Shown here one piece after another: positions 1 through 10,712 of a stretch of DNA of 64,000 bases. A program made the position numbers and the translations under genes. The number at the start of each line of letters is the position of its first letter. Position 1 is the first letter of the stretch. Origin of the DNA: Dendrolimus kikuchii (lineage: Eukaryota; Arthropoda; Insecta; Lepidoptera; Lasiocampidae); contig CM034388.1 in NCBI GenBank assembly GCA_019925095.2, forward strand, positions 5,292,501-5,356,500, in the 5' to 3' direction. The notes beneath the pieces were generated by a model. That model was not told where the DNA came from, did not search any database, and was given only the letters and a program-made list of their open reading frames with translations.

Positions 1-134
1 TAAGTTTGAAATATAGAAAAACAAGCAACAAGTTTTAAAACGAAAACGAACGACGAAAGTCGTTTGAGACTAAGCCCTCGGTAACTCAAATCGGCAATCG
101 AATCGAGTTGGAATCTTAATTTTACTATTTACAT

Positions 135-628
135 TGTTACGACCTAAACTCCGACAAAGACAAATTCACACCTGCATACTTGTAGAAACACTTCTTATTA
201 CCTTTCGGCATTTGGACTTCTTTTGTTTACTTTGTGTTTAAAATTTGTGATTAGAAAACAGCCGATTGTGTATTATAATCTTTTATGGCAGTCATTAGCC
301 AGGTATGTCGGATTTAAAGTACAAACTGATTCTAGGAAATTCGGTCCACGCGACCGGGCAGACATATTGCATCTGTGCAGTATAAAGCAATGCCTCGGAC
401 GGACGAGGTAGTCGAGGGATAATCATGAGCGAAGCAAGACTTGTGTACATTCGGTAATCTATTTAGTGACGGACTTTGCGCGGGTTATTGAATTACGATC
501 TTGTGCATTACGTTTGGACTTGTTGAGTGCGGTTATATTTGTACCTGTGTTATACGTGTTTGTATAGTTCTAATAAACTCTATAATAATTCTAACGGCAT
601 TTTAATTCGAGTCCTGTAACTCGTAACA
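135..628 (-). mobile_element. solo LTR (family ATAT-LTR, copy 1)
   Basis: On the minus strand the block starts TGTTACGAGTTA and ends GGTCGTAACA, so it has the TG...CA ends of a long terminal repeat. It is about 494 bp and aligns along its length with the blocks at 36769-37230 and 52255-52734. The flank at the minus-strand start is ATAT; the other flank reads ACAT. No retroviral-type coding region follows, and the 134 bases to the left show no clear primer binding site. It is probably a solo LTR of a Gypsy-like retrotransposon; the superfamily is inferred. Confidence 0.7.
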
Positions 629-1225
629 ATATGTAAAAATAGTAGAATTTTTTGTAACACTTGTCCACATCTCTGTTTTCCAATTCCGTCGGAATTTCCG
701 AATAAAAAGTATATAAAAACACTCTTCTTTCTATTACTCTATGTATGTAACGTTCGGCAATTCTTAAGTTACTATTGCTGCGGTTAATATGTGCCTCCGA
801 AGTTGTTTATTATGTTATTTATATGAACGTTCTTAATTATAATTATTTCTGTGAACTCATTTAAATACTTGTGCACGTGGTAATATTCCATTAATAGTCA
901 ACAAATAAAATGGTTTGGCACTATTTCTGTATATCGAGCGGTGAATATCACGATATCGAGCAGTGAAAAACGAATAATTACTATGTGAACACAACCCAAA
1001 AGGCTAAATAAAGGCCTCATTAGTCCGTAGCCGTCTGCCTGTCGGCTGAACACATGCAATAAAAAATAAAATAAAAACAAAAAGTTTAATGCCCTAAAGG
1101 ATGGCAGACGGTTGCAGCGTTTACTTAAGGATTATTTCGAAATTTGAATATGCGTGAATACTTCACACTGGCTAGGTACACAAATACCGCAGAGCCATCT
1201 TTAGAGACAAAAAAATGAAAAAATT
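629..1225. other. no gene seen
   Basis: AT-rich sequence with no recognisable exon or repeat. The short frame at 898-1080 has no supporting signal. Confidence 0.5.
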
Positions 1226-1541
1226 GTTTTTTTTTTAATTGCTGGAGATCATCAGATAGGCAGACGGCCCACTTGATGGAAAGCGGTTACCATCGCCTAT
1301 GGACATTTGCAACACCAAAGTTGCTACAAATGCGCTGTTGTTCTCTTAATGGAGACTGGAACCTGGTCACTAATGCCGGAACACAACTCAAGGTTGTTAT
1401 GGCGACATACTTTAGACCAGGGGTGCTAGCCATCCAGTCGGGCAAATGCCCTACCACCTGGCTGTGGGTTGTTTTGTCGCCTCTTACGACAGGCCGCCCG
1501 GCCGCAGGAAATTGTATTCTTTCTCCGTTCCTGCACGGATA
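1226..1541 (-). repeat. LINE-tail/SINE-like family G, full-length copy
   Basis: On the minus strand this begins ATCCGTGCAGGAACGG and ends in CTGCTGATCTCC-type sequence plus an A-rich tail (the T run at 1226-1240). The same ~310-bp unit recurs more than ten times here with the same two ends, so it moves as a defined unit. Its 3' ~100 bases resemble the 3' end of Jockey/CR1-like LINEs. The frame across it is not a gene. Confidence 0.85.
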
Positions 1542-1544
1542 ATG

Positions 1545-2380
1545 TGATGCACGGGATATTTTTGATAACAGTCAAGAATACAATAATTAGATGTTGTTTT
1601 TAAATTTGAAGCTGATTTAATCTAACTTTTATGAATAATTTAATATAAGCATATAATAAAGCGGTCGCATATTAGGGTTCAGGCTAGTTCGGCAATAACT
1701 TTTTATGTCTAGGGATTTCCCTCGGAGACTTTTCTTCAGCTGGACTGTTGCCATCAGAGGGCGTTGAATCTAACGATGCGGGCCAATGGGCGTTAATAAT
1801 GAATGAATTAATGATGGAAGACATGATCCCGTTTATATCCCTGCACCATCTAGAATACCGTTAGTGTTAGTGACGGTTTCACGCAGATGTAGCGACTGAT
1901 TTAATGCGTAAATAATTAGTTGTGAATGACTTTAAACATTGACAAATAACGTATGTACGTACATGTGAATATACTGATGTAGGTAATCATCAACTGTAAG
2001 ATAGGTACGGTAGGTAATCATTTTTAACGTTGTAAACAAAACACATTTTGGTCACAGTTACTAACACTAACATTATCCCAGATGGAATAGCAACATCAAA
2101 AGAACATTTCTATTTAAGCTTACACGTGGCGCGATAGTATGGCTTTTGAAGTATGAAGTGGTATCTCAAGATAAATCAGGTTGCTATAATGTAAATAGTA
2201 GGTACTTTTAAATTTTGGTTTCAATGAGATCTATGGCGTAAGTTTCAGATATGTTGTATTTTCGTTTAAATGCTTTCATAAGGGTGTAGTAGCCAAATGA
2301 TACAAGTAATGTGCATTTCTCACCTCCACGGAATCCTTCAAGGAGTGTATCCGATCCGCAGTTGCCTAATTTATTAACTA
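1545..2380. other. no gene seen
   Basis: Mostly unique AT-rich sequence. No exon with convincing splice sites and no named repeat was seen. Confidence 0.45.
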
Positions 2381-2582
2381 CTAGACTTCCCGGCAAACGA
2401 TGTCCTGCCCTGAAAAAATAAATATCTAGGACCAGATCCCAGCGCCACCTACCGGTTCCAATTGTGAATCTAAATTATCCGACGACCCACTCAAACAAAA
2501 CAAACACACAACAATTTCATCAAAATCGGTAAAGTCATTTTCAAGTTATGCACATTTCTACATTCATTTTTATTTATATAGA
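2381..2582 (-). mobile_element. short non-autonomous Helitron (tandem member 1)
   Basis: On the minus strand it starts TCTATATAAATAAAAATG and ends with a GGCAGG...TTGCCGG-like hairpin followed by CTAG at 2384-2381. These are the Helitron hallmarks: 5' TC, a 3' hairpin and CTRR. The 3' half shares the 'GCGCCACCTACCGG' block with 27061-27633, 28437-28648, 34155-34334 and 43577-43901. It has no coding capacity. Confidence 0.75.
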
Positions 2583-2756
2583 CTAGCAGCTGCCAGAAAA
2601 ACTTCGTTCACGATTTCATGGCGACGTGTTTGTTGGTGGATTGCAACGACAGCGCCAGAAAACACGACCAGAGCGCCACCTGCTGTGGTATTGGTTATAT
2701 TCGTCAATCCCACAATAACGATATCATTTCTTGGAATGAAAAGTATTAACTAGAGA
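2583..2756 (-). mobile_element. short non-autonomous Helitron (tandem member 2)
   Basis: It begins immediately next to the previous element. CTAG at 2583-2586 is its minus-strand 3' end, and TCTCTAGTTAATAC at its right is the 5' end. It sits between the terminal A of member 1 and T2757, which fits Helitron insertion between A and T. It contains an 'AGCGCCACCTGCTG' block related to the same family. Confidence 0.6.
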
Positions 2757-2979
2757 TATAAGCTAAGTTTGTGTCGAGATTTACTTAAATCAATGTGTAA
2801 AATATGTTAAAATAGTTTTTACGTGATGCTAACTAGACAAATAGACCGAAAATTGCAAAAGTTGCATTTATGGAATTTGCAGTTCGGACCTGCAGCTAGT
2901 TAGTTAGCCCCTGTTTTTTTTCCTTTTTTACATTAATTTTATAAACCTTGACCCCTCTAAACATCTTTTTTGCATATTA

Positions 2980-3145
2980 GGGCCGATTTTACAATCACCA
3001 GATAAAAGTTATTCATAGAATAAAGTACAACATGGTAAAATTAAAAATGACTGTTACGTGAATGAAACAGTTGAATTGTTTCACTTTTGAATTCAGTTAG
3101 GTAATTCCACTTATAACTTTTATCCGATGATTGAGAAATCGGCCC
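2980..3145. mobile_element. MITE with GGGCCGATTT inverted ends (copy 1)
   Basis: Terminal inverted repeats of about 33 bp start GGGCCGATTT and continue into AGATAAAAGTTAT. The left flank is TTA and the right flank TTT. The partial copy at about 19625-19684 is followed by TTA and the copy at 62560-62740 by TAA, so a three-base target like that of PIF/Harbinger elements is likely (inference). It is non-coding. Confidence 0.65.
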
Positions 3146-3265
3146 TTTGTCGCATCTGTCTGTATATTTATCTGCTAACTCCTAAACTACGCAACGGATT
3201 TTTAAGTGGTATTCACCATCAATTAGATAAATTTTCACTGAAGGTTTATTATATACCTATATAAA
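3145..3265. repeat. repeat family M, copy 1
   Basis: The text around 'CTAACTCC', 'ACGCAACGGA' and 'CACTGAAGGTTTAT' recurs at 31240-31390 with the same spacing. The class of element is unknown. Confidence 0.5.
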
Positions 3266-3309
3266 AAACATAATTTTTATGTAAATAAAATAGAGCTCCT
3301 ACCTGGAAT

Positions 3310-4090
3310 TTGACCTTCTTCTTCTTCAGCCAATCTCTATCTACTGCTGGACGTAGGTACGCGCCACATATCCCGGTCTCCCGTCTTCCTCATCCAGCCC
3401 TGCCGGCGATCTTGCGCAGGTCGTCAGTCCACCCGGCCGGCGGGCGTCCTACGCTACGTTTGCAGAGACGTGGTCTCCACTCCAGGACTCGGTTGCTCCA
3501 TCGGCCGTCGGTCCTGCAACAGACCTGACCGGCCCACTGTCACTTCAATTTGCTAATTTTGCGAGCTATATCGGTTACCTTCGTTCTCTTACGGATGTCC
3601 TCATTTCTGATTTTATCCATAAGAGAAACACCTAACATAGCTTGCTCCATGGCCCGTTGAGCGACTTTGAATTTGAATTGACGGCCTCTGTGGTGGAGCG
3701 GGCTAAGCCTTTGCCGGCCTACTTCAGTGCAACGCAGAGGTTCCGGGTTCGATCCTGGTATAGTAAATTTCGAAAACGTATTTTCTCAGTTATTTACTAT
3801 GGTCTGAGTGTTTGGGATCGGCCCCAGAGTAGTCCGTTGTATATTACCCATAACACAAGCGTAACTTGCTTAATTTGGGGATATACAATATGTGCATTTG
3901 TCTGCCGATTATTATGATTATATATTACGTTATTAATTTGTGGACTGTATTACTGTCAGCGTCGATGTCTCGTCACCATATGTCATGATGGCTAGGACGC
4001 ACCGAAGACTTTCGTCTTCAAGCATTGCGGAATGGTCGACGAGAGGGATTTGATCTGTTTTCCTAATAGCACTCATAGATTTTGTAATTA
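3310..4090 (-). pseudogene. RTE-type LINE ORF2 C-terminus, interrupted by a SINE
   Basis: Minus-strand translation gives pieces of the RTE/BovB-like reverse transcriptase C-terminus. CVLAIMTYGDETSTLTV lies left of the SINE (in about 3930-4036), and AQRAMEQAMLGVSLMDKIRN, ISKLK, TDGRW, LEWRPRL and SVGRP lie in 3310-3675. The reading shifts frame and has stops, so it is dead. The SINE at 3680-3918 splits it; the bases AATTTG occur on both sides of the SINE. A related piece is at 43985-44275. Confidence 0.8.
3680..3918 (+). mobile_element. tRNA-derived SINE (family S), copy 1
   Basis: The 5' tRNA-like head GACGGCCTCTGTGG carries an A-box-like stretch (here TGGTGGAGCGG) and a B-box (GGTTCGATCC, one base short of the better copies). 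It is followed by a ~150-bp body ending GGGGATATACAAT and TGCCGATTATTAT. The spacing of the boxes and a head resembling a tRNA with a long variable arm suggest a Leu/Ser-type tRNA origin (inference). It is inserted in an RTE LINE. Confidence 0.9.
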
Positions 4091-5330
4091 AAAAAAATGT
4101 ATTGTGTTTGCATAGTTTTCATGTTAAATACACAAATGTAAATGTAGACCAAATAAGAGATGGACAGATACCGAGGAGTGACAGAGGACGTAAGTCAGAA
4201 TAGAAAAGTATGGAAGGAGCAGACATATTGTGCCGACCAAATAATTGGGAGAACATGAAAGAAAAGAGATCTTATTTCCTTGTCATTTGAAAATACCGTC
4301 TTTACAGAGTAATGGCGGTTGCGTGGTCAAATATGCACTTGGCCATCATTTTAGTCAATTGAAGGTATAACATCCTGTTCCGTGTCAGAAAATGATTTTT
4401 TAATCTCCACCACGTGATGAAGATGTTTTTAATTATTTTTTAATCTCTTGCGTTCACAAAATATTGTTATGTATTGGAAAATAAACAATTATAAGTGAAT
4501 TAAATGCTTAGAAGATTAGGGCGCCATCTTTAGGCTATCATAATTGCTTTGGACACGTTTTTGACGGATAGCGATAGATACAGGATAGGGTTGCTGAGTG
4601 TTAACCAATAAACAATTTATCTACGAGCTGCGTCTTTCTGTCAATGATGCTTTCACGGAAAAACTACTAGGTCGATTTGGGTGAAAGTCTGAATATATGT
4701 AGTCCCAATACCGAGAAAGGATATAGGATTTACTTTACGACGACATTATGATGAAATTATGAGGACATAACTTAACTTTATATTCTCTTACAAAATCTAG
4801 GAGGCTTTAGAGATTTGCACTATAGTATTGCAGGTAGAACATTTTCTTAGTGTGCATAGTCGTCTGGAGTCTTAGTGTACATAGTAGTTAGGAGAGCATT
4901 AGTCATATCTTCAAAAATAAAAACGATGTTTATTAACGACTTTTCATTTAAGTTAACAAGGTAATAAAATATTTATTTACTTGCAAAATCCTTGAAATTG
5001 ATTGTATCCCTTCCAAAGGATAGAGTAGAAAATTCCATTATAAAAAAGTTAGTAGTGTTTCAACAATACTTATATTGAAAATTGGTTTAAAAAACGTTCG
5101 GTAATTGAGTCATTTTTGATAAGTGTATTTCCAATTACGTAAATGCTCATTGAAAATGTGCCAAAGAGCATCGTAGCCAAGTCCCATGTCTAGGAGACAT
5201 GTAGTTTTTGAGATATGATTTTTTTTGTAAATATAACCTTACTAATTTTTTTCAAAATAGTGTACACATTTCTTATGTCTCAAGGCGAGAAATGAAGAAA
5301 GGTAGTGGTCAATGTAAAAAACATTTAATA
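4091..5330. other. mostly unannotated; one LINE-like scrap
   Basis: At 4145-4260 the plus strand reads roughly DRYRGVTEDVSQNRKVWKEQ, which resembles the extreme C-terminus of an RTE-like LINE but is too short to be sure. The rest is AT-rich with no gene signal. Confidence 0.35.
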
Positions 5331-5331
5331 C

Positions 5332-5536
5332 AGTCTAAAAACGCAAACTAAATTCCACAAGCCGAGCGAGCAAGGCGAGTGTGCCATGACAGCGGTCAGA
5401 AAATGTCACAACCGATTTATAAACATAATTTAAATAGTTATCAATGAATAAATGGTGACAGTCGGTTCTGGCACCCGCCGGCCGCTGCCGCGGCACGCTC
5501 GCTTCGTTCACTCGGCTCGTGCGTTTTGGTCTAAAC
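5332..5536. repeat. GC-rich fold-back repeat with AGCCGAG arms
   Basis: The left arm around 5333-5385 (CAAGCCGAGCGAGCAAGGCG) is the inverse of the right arm around 5490-5532 (GCTCGCTTCGTTCACTCGGC). A 12-base insert interrupts the left arm. It stands out from AT-rich flanks and is probably a MITE. The minus frame across it is a shadow. Confidence 0.6.
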
Positions 5537-5544
5537 ACTAACCC

Positions 5545-6540
5545 TACCTAACCAACTCACTGTGTCACTGTTCGCAACTTTCGATCACCCCTCACAACCT
5601 TAGAGGCTATAAATAAACTGTAAGGATATCCCTAAATCAAATCACTATTGATTAACCTCCCGTTTACCTATATCACACCCAAAAATTCAGATAGAGGATT
5701 TCGCCAAAATCCAAAGTTAAGCAATGCAATCGAAGTCCAGTGAGAAAGCCAGTCAACGAAAAAATAATCAATATAACCGAAACAGCGCAAGTTGTCGAAA
5801 AATCCATAACAAAACACAAAGTACATTCATATACCTAAAAGAGAAATGAAACTAAAAAAGCGGCAAATAGAGTATAGCAAATTATACATCGATTTTATTA
5901 ATAAAAATAAATCGTTTAAAAACATACTAATTCAAACTCGCAATATATAAGCAAAAATAAAACAATTTTCGTATTTAAAAATCAATATTATTGACATATC
6001 AAATTGTTAGCATTTTTTTTCTTATGCCTATTATCGTCGTAAAGTTAAAAAAGTGACAGTACTGTGATTTATTATTATTAACTTTAAAATGATAATAACT
6101 AATTAAAAACTTGTTTACTAAATTAAAAAACAGTTTTAGTGTTTATCTTATCAGGTCTAAGTGTATTCCTAAACACAAATCAAACTGAAAAAACAACAAA
6201 AGTGGCATAACCTTGTTTATCAAATGTATTTTTGGTTTTCCCATTACTGATTCAAAACTTGTTGGTGGATCCTAAAAATATGTTTTCTAGCCCAAATAAC
6301 AGGTCTAGTGTCTTTATATAAGGCATATGTATACTTCTAAACTTAATTTCCGTTAATCTGATGACACTCTCAGCAAAAGTTTAGCCTATATGCAATAACA
6401 CTACGTCTACTCAACTGACAGTGACAGTTCTTCACATATGTCAATTTTTAAAATAAAACAACACGATTATGTTAAATATGTTTGTTGTAAATATATTTAG
6501 TTTATATACTCCTTATATGTACAAATGTAAATTGTTTTAG
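5545..6540. other. no gene seen
   Basis: AT-rich, no convincing exon and no recognised repeat. Confidence 0.5.
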
Positions 6541-6541
6541 A

Positions 6542-6776
6542 TTGGCAGTTTTTTTTAACACACACACTGTATATCCCCAAATTAAGCAAGTTACACTTGT
6601 GTTATGGGTAATATACAAAGGACCACTCTGGGGCTGATCCCAGACACCCAGGTCATAGTAAATAACGGAGAAAATTCGTTTCCAAAATTTATCATACCAG
6701 GAATCGAACCCGGAGCCTCTGCGTTGCAGTGAAGTAAGCCGGCAAAAGCTTAGCCCGCTCAACCACAGAGGCCGTC
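6542..6776 (-). mobile_element. tRNA-derived SINE (family S), copy 2
   Basis: Full-length copy on the minus strand. The head GACGGCCTCTGTGGTTGAGC is at the right end, the B-box reads GGTTCGATTCC, and the tail runs to an A/T-rich end near 6542. Confidence 0.9.
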
Positions 6777-6779
6777 GAA

Positions 6780-7408
6780 TTGCTAGTTTTCCTTCTTTTT
6801 TCCTATTTAAATCACTTCGCTTTTCTATACATACAACATTGGCAAAATTAATACATAAATGGCATTGCAGCCGTCATTTAAAAAAAAAACAAAAGACTAG
6901 TTGCTAACAATGAATATGAACAAAGTAAAAAAAGAAAAAGTATAAATAGATTAAATAATTTGATACATATATATATTTTGGACTAAATTTTGTTTCAGAT
7001 AGGATTATTTTTTTATATTTCGTAAATTTTTGTGGCAGGTACTTGCATTGGTTACCAAGGGATGATAATGCTAATATTAGACGCACCAACCAAATTGAAT
7101 TAATTTGGTACGAAGGCAAAAAACACAAAGGACTCGACTGTATTGGAATCATTAAATGACAAATGAATGATTTGGTTTGGTCTGGAAAGGTTTAGCCTCT
7201 CTGAGAGTAAAAAAAGTATTTATTGTCGAGTATGAATGAATATGCTATATTGTCTGTTAAAAGATTTTATTAAAAATAAAACTTTACAATTCATTAGGCG
7301 GTTTTATCGCTATTAGCGATTTCTTTCAGGCATCCTTTGGAAGGGGAAGAAGTTTGGTATGTCGAGAATTTTCATTCATAAAACTAAATATCGTTAAACT
7401 AACTGGAC
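6780..7408. other. no gene seen
   Basis: AT-rich sequence with no supportable feature. Confidence 0.45.
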
Positions 7409-7411
7409 TTA

Positions 7412-7607
7412 GGGAAGATTTATATTAGACCGGTACGGTTCCGGGCCGGGGCGGGGCCGGAGCGGAGCCACTCCGTGCTGCGCGTTTATATTACACCGGG
7501 TGCTAAACGGGCGATACAAAATGTATGTAACGTTTCAAATTCGTGCCCCGTCCGGGCCACGTACACGGCACGCCCCGGACACGGCCCGGTCTAATATAAA
7601 TCTTCCC
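7412..7607. mobile_element. GC-rich fold-back MITE flanked by TTA
   Basis: The arms begin GGGAAGATTTATATTAGACC on both strands and continue into GC-rich sequence (CGGGCCGGGGCG on the left, CGCCCCGGACACGG on the right). The three bases TTA flank both ends (7409-7411 and 7608-7610). A three-base TTA duplication and fold-back structure fit a PIF/Harbinger-type non-autonomous element. It is non-coding. Confidence 0.75.
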
Positions 7608-7926
7608 TTATAAGTAAAACATAAAGAGCTGACACAGCGCTGATTTTCAGTTATAGCCTTCATCATATTATAAGTGACCCAAACAAAGTATCAGTTTTCA
7701 CTAACATCCATGAACTAAATTTGAAGAAAAAATATATACTTACCATAGACTATGTTTGGAATTTTGTTTGCGTTTGGAGCGTTAGCTTTTCTTCCTCCCA
7801 CTTTATATTTTTCGCCTCTTCGTGCCGTCTTCAGCAACCGAAATTGGATATTTGAATCATTTTTTTTAATGGAAAGATTATTTGTAAGTTTTGTAACAAA
7901 CAATTTTTTTTTCGCTATATTTACTA

Positions 7927-8135
7927 CTAGCTGTGCCCGCGACGTCGTCCGCGTGAAATTTGCTTTCAAAACATTCTTCATTGGTGCTCCGCTCCTATTG
8001 GTCTTAGCGTGATTATATATATAGCCTGTATAGCCTTCCGCGATAAATGGGCTATCCAACATTGAAAGAATTTTTCAAATCAGACCAGTAGTTCCTGAGA
8101 TTAGCACGTTCAATCAAACAATATTATTATATTTG
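7927..8135 (-). mobile_element. Helitron-like family C, copy 1
   Basis: CTAG at 7927-7930 followed by CTGTGCCCGCGACGTCGTCC is the inverted 3' end of a repeat whose minus-strand end forms a CGCGGAC-GAA-GTCGCG-type hairpin about 11 bases before CTAG. Body blocks 'TTGGTGCTCCGCTCC' and 'CAGTAGTTCCTGAGATTAGC' recur at 8455-8685, 31475-31680, 35817-36049 and 49589-49828. The Helitron assignment is from end structure only. Confidence 0.6.
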
Positions 8136-8454
8136 GCTACAACACTAATACTTACATTTTAAATATCGCGATATCTTTTGAATGAAACGTCCGAATTGAA
8201 TAATTCAAAAAGTTCTAGAAAGGTATTGAATTCGTCTTGAATATGTAGTAATTTATTTTGATAAGGATTAATACCGAGGTAAAAAATAAAGAGTTTTTGA
8301 AGAGACAGCATTTTAATTATTTAAAAAAATAAAAGAAAACACTTATTGTGAGATAACTACAATAGTTAGACATATGGTTACGCGATATTTTTTGTAGACA
8401 ATTATATGTTCTGCAAAGTGGTAGTATATTGTTTTGTTCTATAATCAATAGTTT

Positions 8455-8685
8455 TCGCAGCGCCCGCCGTGTAAGGATTTTTTCGGGTCATTTTTTTACA
8501 CCTTGGGTTACATTATTGGACTTTTAGTAAGGATCCCTAATTTTTTGAAAATATAATATAGCCTATAGCCTTCCTCAATAAATGTACTATTCAATAATGA
8601 AAGAATTTTTCAAATCGGACCAGCGGTTCCTGAGATTAGCGCGTTTAAACAAACAAACTCTTCAGCTTTATAATGTTAGTATAGA
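8455..8685 (-). mobile_element. Helitron-like family C, copy 2 (variant)
   Basis: It shares 'ATAGCCTTCCTC', 'GGTTCCTGAGATTAGCGCG' and the right end TTAGTATAGA (minus-strand 5' TCTATACTAA) with the other copies. The left part instead contains TTTTAGTAAGGATCC, also seen near 23015. Confidence 0.55.
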
Positions 8686-8784
8686 TATACATTGCACTGC
8701 GAAGCTACGATGAGTTATGAGAAATTAGCATAGGCACGTCATACGCGCGCTCGGCGTGTTTTCCATATTCAGGTATTTCGGGTT

Positions 8785-9125
8785 ATGGACTATTTAGAAT
8801 GGTGCCTTCGCCTTTGTCTAGTATCGCACCGCTCGCCATCGGTTGGAAGTTCATCCCCACTTCCTCGAGCCTTCGCTCATGTACGCAACGGTTCTGTAGA
8901 ACGTTTCTCTTGCGTACCGTGGGAATTTGGAATTACATCCCTGCCGAGATTTGCCCACAGCGCTACGATATGGAGGTTTTCAAAAAGGGTGTCATAAAAT
9001 TTCTTTGAGGCCGACAGCGCGTTGGTAACATCTCTGTTGTTCCAAACGTCCATAGGCGGCGATAATCGCTTTACATCAGATGAGCCGTCAGCCTGTCTGC
9101 TGTAATCTACCTATAAATAAATTAT
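8785..9125 (+). pseudogene. Jockey/CR1-like LINE, ORF2 C-terminus and 3' UTR
   Basis: The plus strand encodes, across two frames, the end of a Jockey-like reverse transcriptase: RTVGIWNYIPAEICPQRYDM and EVFKKGVIKFL, then a stop at about 9006. The 3' UTR that follows (AAACGTCCATAGGCGGC, GAGCCGTCAGCCTGTCTGCTG) is the form shared with family G tails. There are frameshifts and the 5' part is missing; it is a decayed, truncated copy. Confidence 0.75.
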
Positions 9126-9159
9126 AGCGAAAAAAAAGAAATATATTGTTATAGAACTT

Positions 9160-9720
9160 ATAAACGATCTTTCAATTAATTAAAAAAAAATCAAATACCC
9201 AATTGTGAGACCATTGGAAGATACATACATTATTCCTTAGGTACGACGTCGAGAGTGTCGGGGTGAAGGTAAGGAAAGGAATGCTCCGGTGGTTCGGGCA
9301 TGTGGAAAGAATGCATGATGAAAGAATGACTAAACAGATATACAATGCAAAAGTGGATGGATGCAGAAGTCGTGGAAGGCCACGACACATTTTCCATGAT
9401 CAAATTGTTCGTGTACTAGCAGAAGGTGATGTCAGGAGCCTTAATAACAGACGAGCGTGCATGACAAGAGTTATGAATGTGAAAGAAGCAAGTGAGGTGT
9501 GTAAGAATAAGCCTAAATGGCGCTCTGTTGTTCGTGCCTACCCCGCAAGGGAACTGCCGTGAAGCTATGTATGTATGTATGTATGTATGTACGACGTCAA
9601 GCCAGCATTTCTTGGGCCTACTTCGTTTACCGGAATCTGGCCGAAGCATAACTAGACGTTTGTTCCCCACACGCATAGCTGGTTTCCGTAAAACGTGAAT
9701 GTCGTATCTCACAGTAATTA
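9160..9720 (-). pseudogene. second LINE type, C-terminal piece, interrupted by an RTE-like LINE
   Basis: Minus-strand frames read GKRSRPKKCWLDVV (about 9600-9655), then after the inserted element (9251-9588) sequence matching 'attgtgagaccattgg' at 9203-9218. The same two parts are contiguous at 28240-28315. This resembles the C-terminal tail of non-LTR reverse transcriptases. It is decayed and truncated. Confidence 0.65.
9251..9588 (+). pseudogene. RTE-like LINE (family H) 3' fragment with target duplication
   Basis: This encodes the tail of a reverse transcriptase: VRKGMLRWFGHVERMHDERM, then TKQIYNAKVDGC, GRPRH, DVRSLNNRRACMTRVMNV and WRSVVRAYPARELP, ending at a stop near 9560 and a GTAT microsatellite tail. 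The ten bases GTACGACGTC flank it on both sides (9241-9250, 9589-9598), a target site duplication. It is 5' truncated as usual for LINEs. Confidence 0.85.
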
Positions 9721-10062
9721 AGATCAGTATTCTCGTTAAGAATAACCCCTCCACATATCGATTCTGTTGTACAAAAGAATGATTCACATAATCGTTGACT
9801 ATATCAACGCGATCGGAAAAACGGCGTAATTTAAATACCTACCGCAGTGACGTATGTCGTCTTACTTTAAAAGGCATAATTATATTATGACGTATTTCCT
9901 TATAGCTGTCTTGTTATTAGTTCTACTTTTTTCCATTAGGTTTCCGAAGCGTAAAGGAAATCGGTCGTCTATTTGTGAAATCATAATGACCGGTTCTGTA
10001 GGGATGAGAAACGTCAATTACTTTAGTTATTTGACTACGGAACAATAATAATAATAATAGTA

Positions 10063-10228
10063 ATATACAACGTACTACTCTGGGGCCGATCCCAGACACT
10101 CAGACTATAGTAAATAACGGAGAAAATACGTTTCCGAAATTTACTATACCAGGAATCGAGCCCGGAACCACTGCGTTGCAGTGAGGTACGCCGGCAAAGG
10201 CTTAGCCCGCTCAACCACAGAGGCTGTC
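10063..10228 (-). mobile_element. tRNA-derived SINE (family S), copy 3, tail truncated
   Basis: The head (GACAGCCTCTGTGGTTGAGC on the minus strand) and body are present, but the last ~70 bases of the tail are replaced by an AAT-repeat run at about 10047-10062. Confidence 0.85.
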
Positions 10229-10229
10229 A

Positions 10230-10710
10230 AACAATTAAAAAGAATTAATCGAAAATACCCTAAATCTTAAAAACTACTGGGCTGGTTCATATGCTATGGG
10301 CTGCGTCTGAGGTGACATTGTATACGACCCGGCGCACGTAAGCTGTGCGCGGCGTTCATACGTCGTACGCCGCGTCGGCAGTCAATCTTGAGCGTTTCAG
10401 ATTATTAAGAACCTTGCTTCATGTTCTTGGAGTCTTCTTTAAAAATAAAATTATTCTTATCCCTTCAAAAGTTCCCGCGTATTTTGTTGTTTCTAGTGGT
10501 AATCTACAGTGGCGCTAGAGTGCTATATATGTGTAATGCTATGGTTGCATTGTTTAGTATTACAGATATATTTCTTCTCTCGCAAGAGAGTAACATGTTC
10601 CTTGATCTTGAGCAATCTAGCATAAAGTTGTCGTGTTCTTATCGTCAATGATTGTTCTGTAAAACTGTAAAGCATTCGTATGTCAATTCAATTTAACTTA
10701 TTTTCCAAAA
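10230..10710. other. no gene seen
   Basis: A GC-richer patch at 10310-10385 (GTGCGCGGCGT, also present at about 30633) suggests an old repeat. The frame at 10421-10651 has no supporting signals. Confidence 0.4.
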
Positions 10711-10712
10711 AT

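Noticed and set aside
135..628. Endogenous virus or full LTR retroelement
   Set aside because: Only LTR-like blocks are present; no gag, pol or env-like coding region was seen next to any copy.
3680..3760. tRNA genes at the SINE heads (also at 34794, 54807, 61760)
   Set aside because: The tRNA-like heads lack a paired acceptor stem and continue into the same ~240-bp SINE body in every copy.
7715..8062. 115-codon minus frame and overlapping 86-codon plus frame
   Set aside because: Both overlap the edge of a Helitron-like repeat and look like chance frames in AT-rich DNA.
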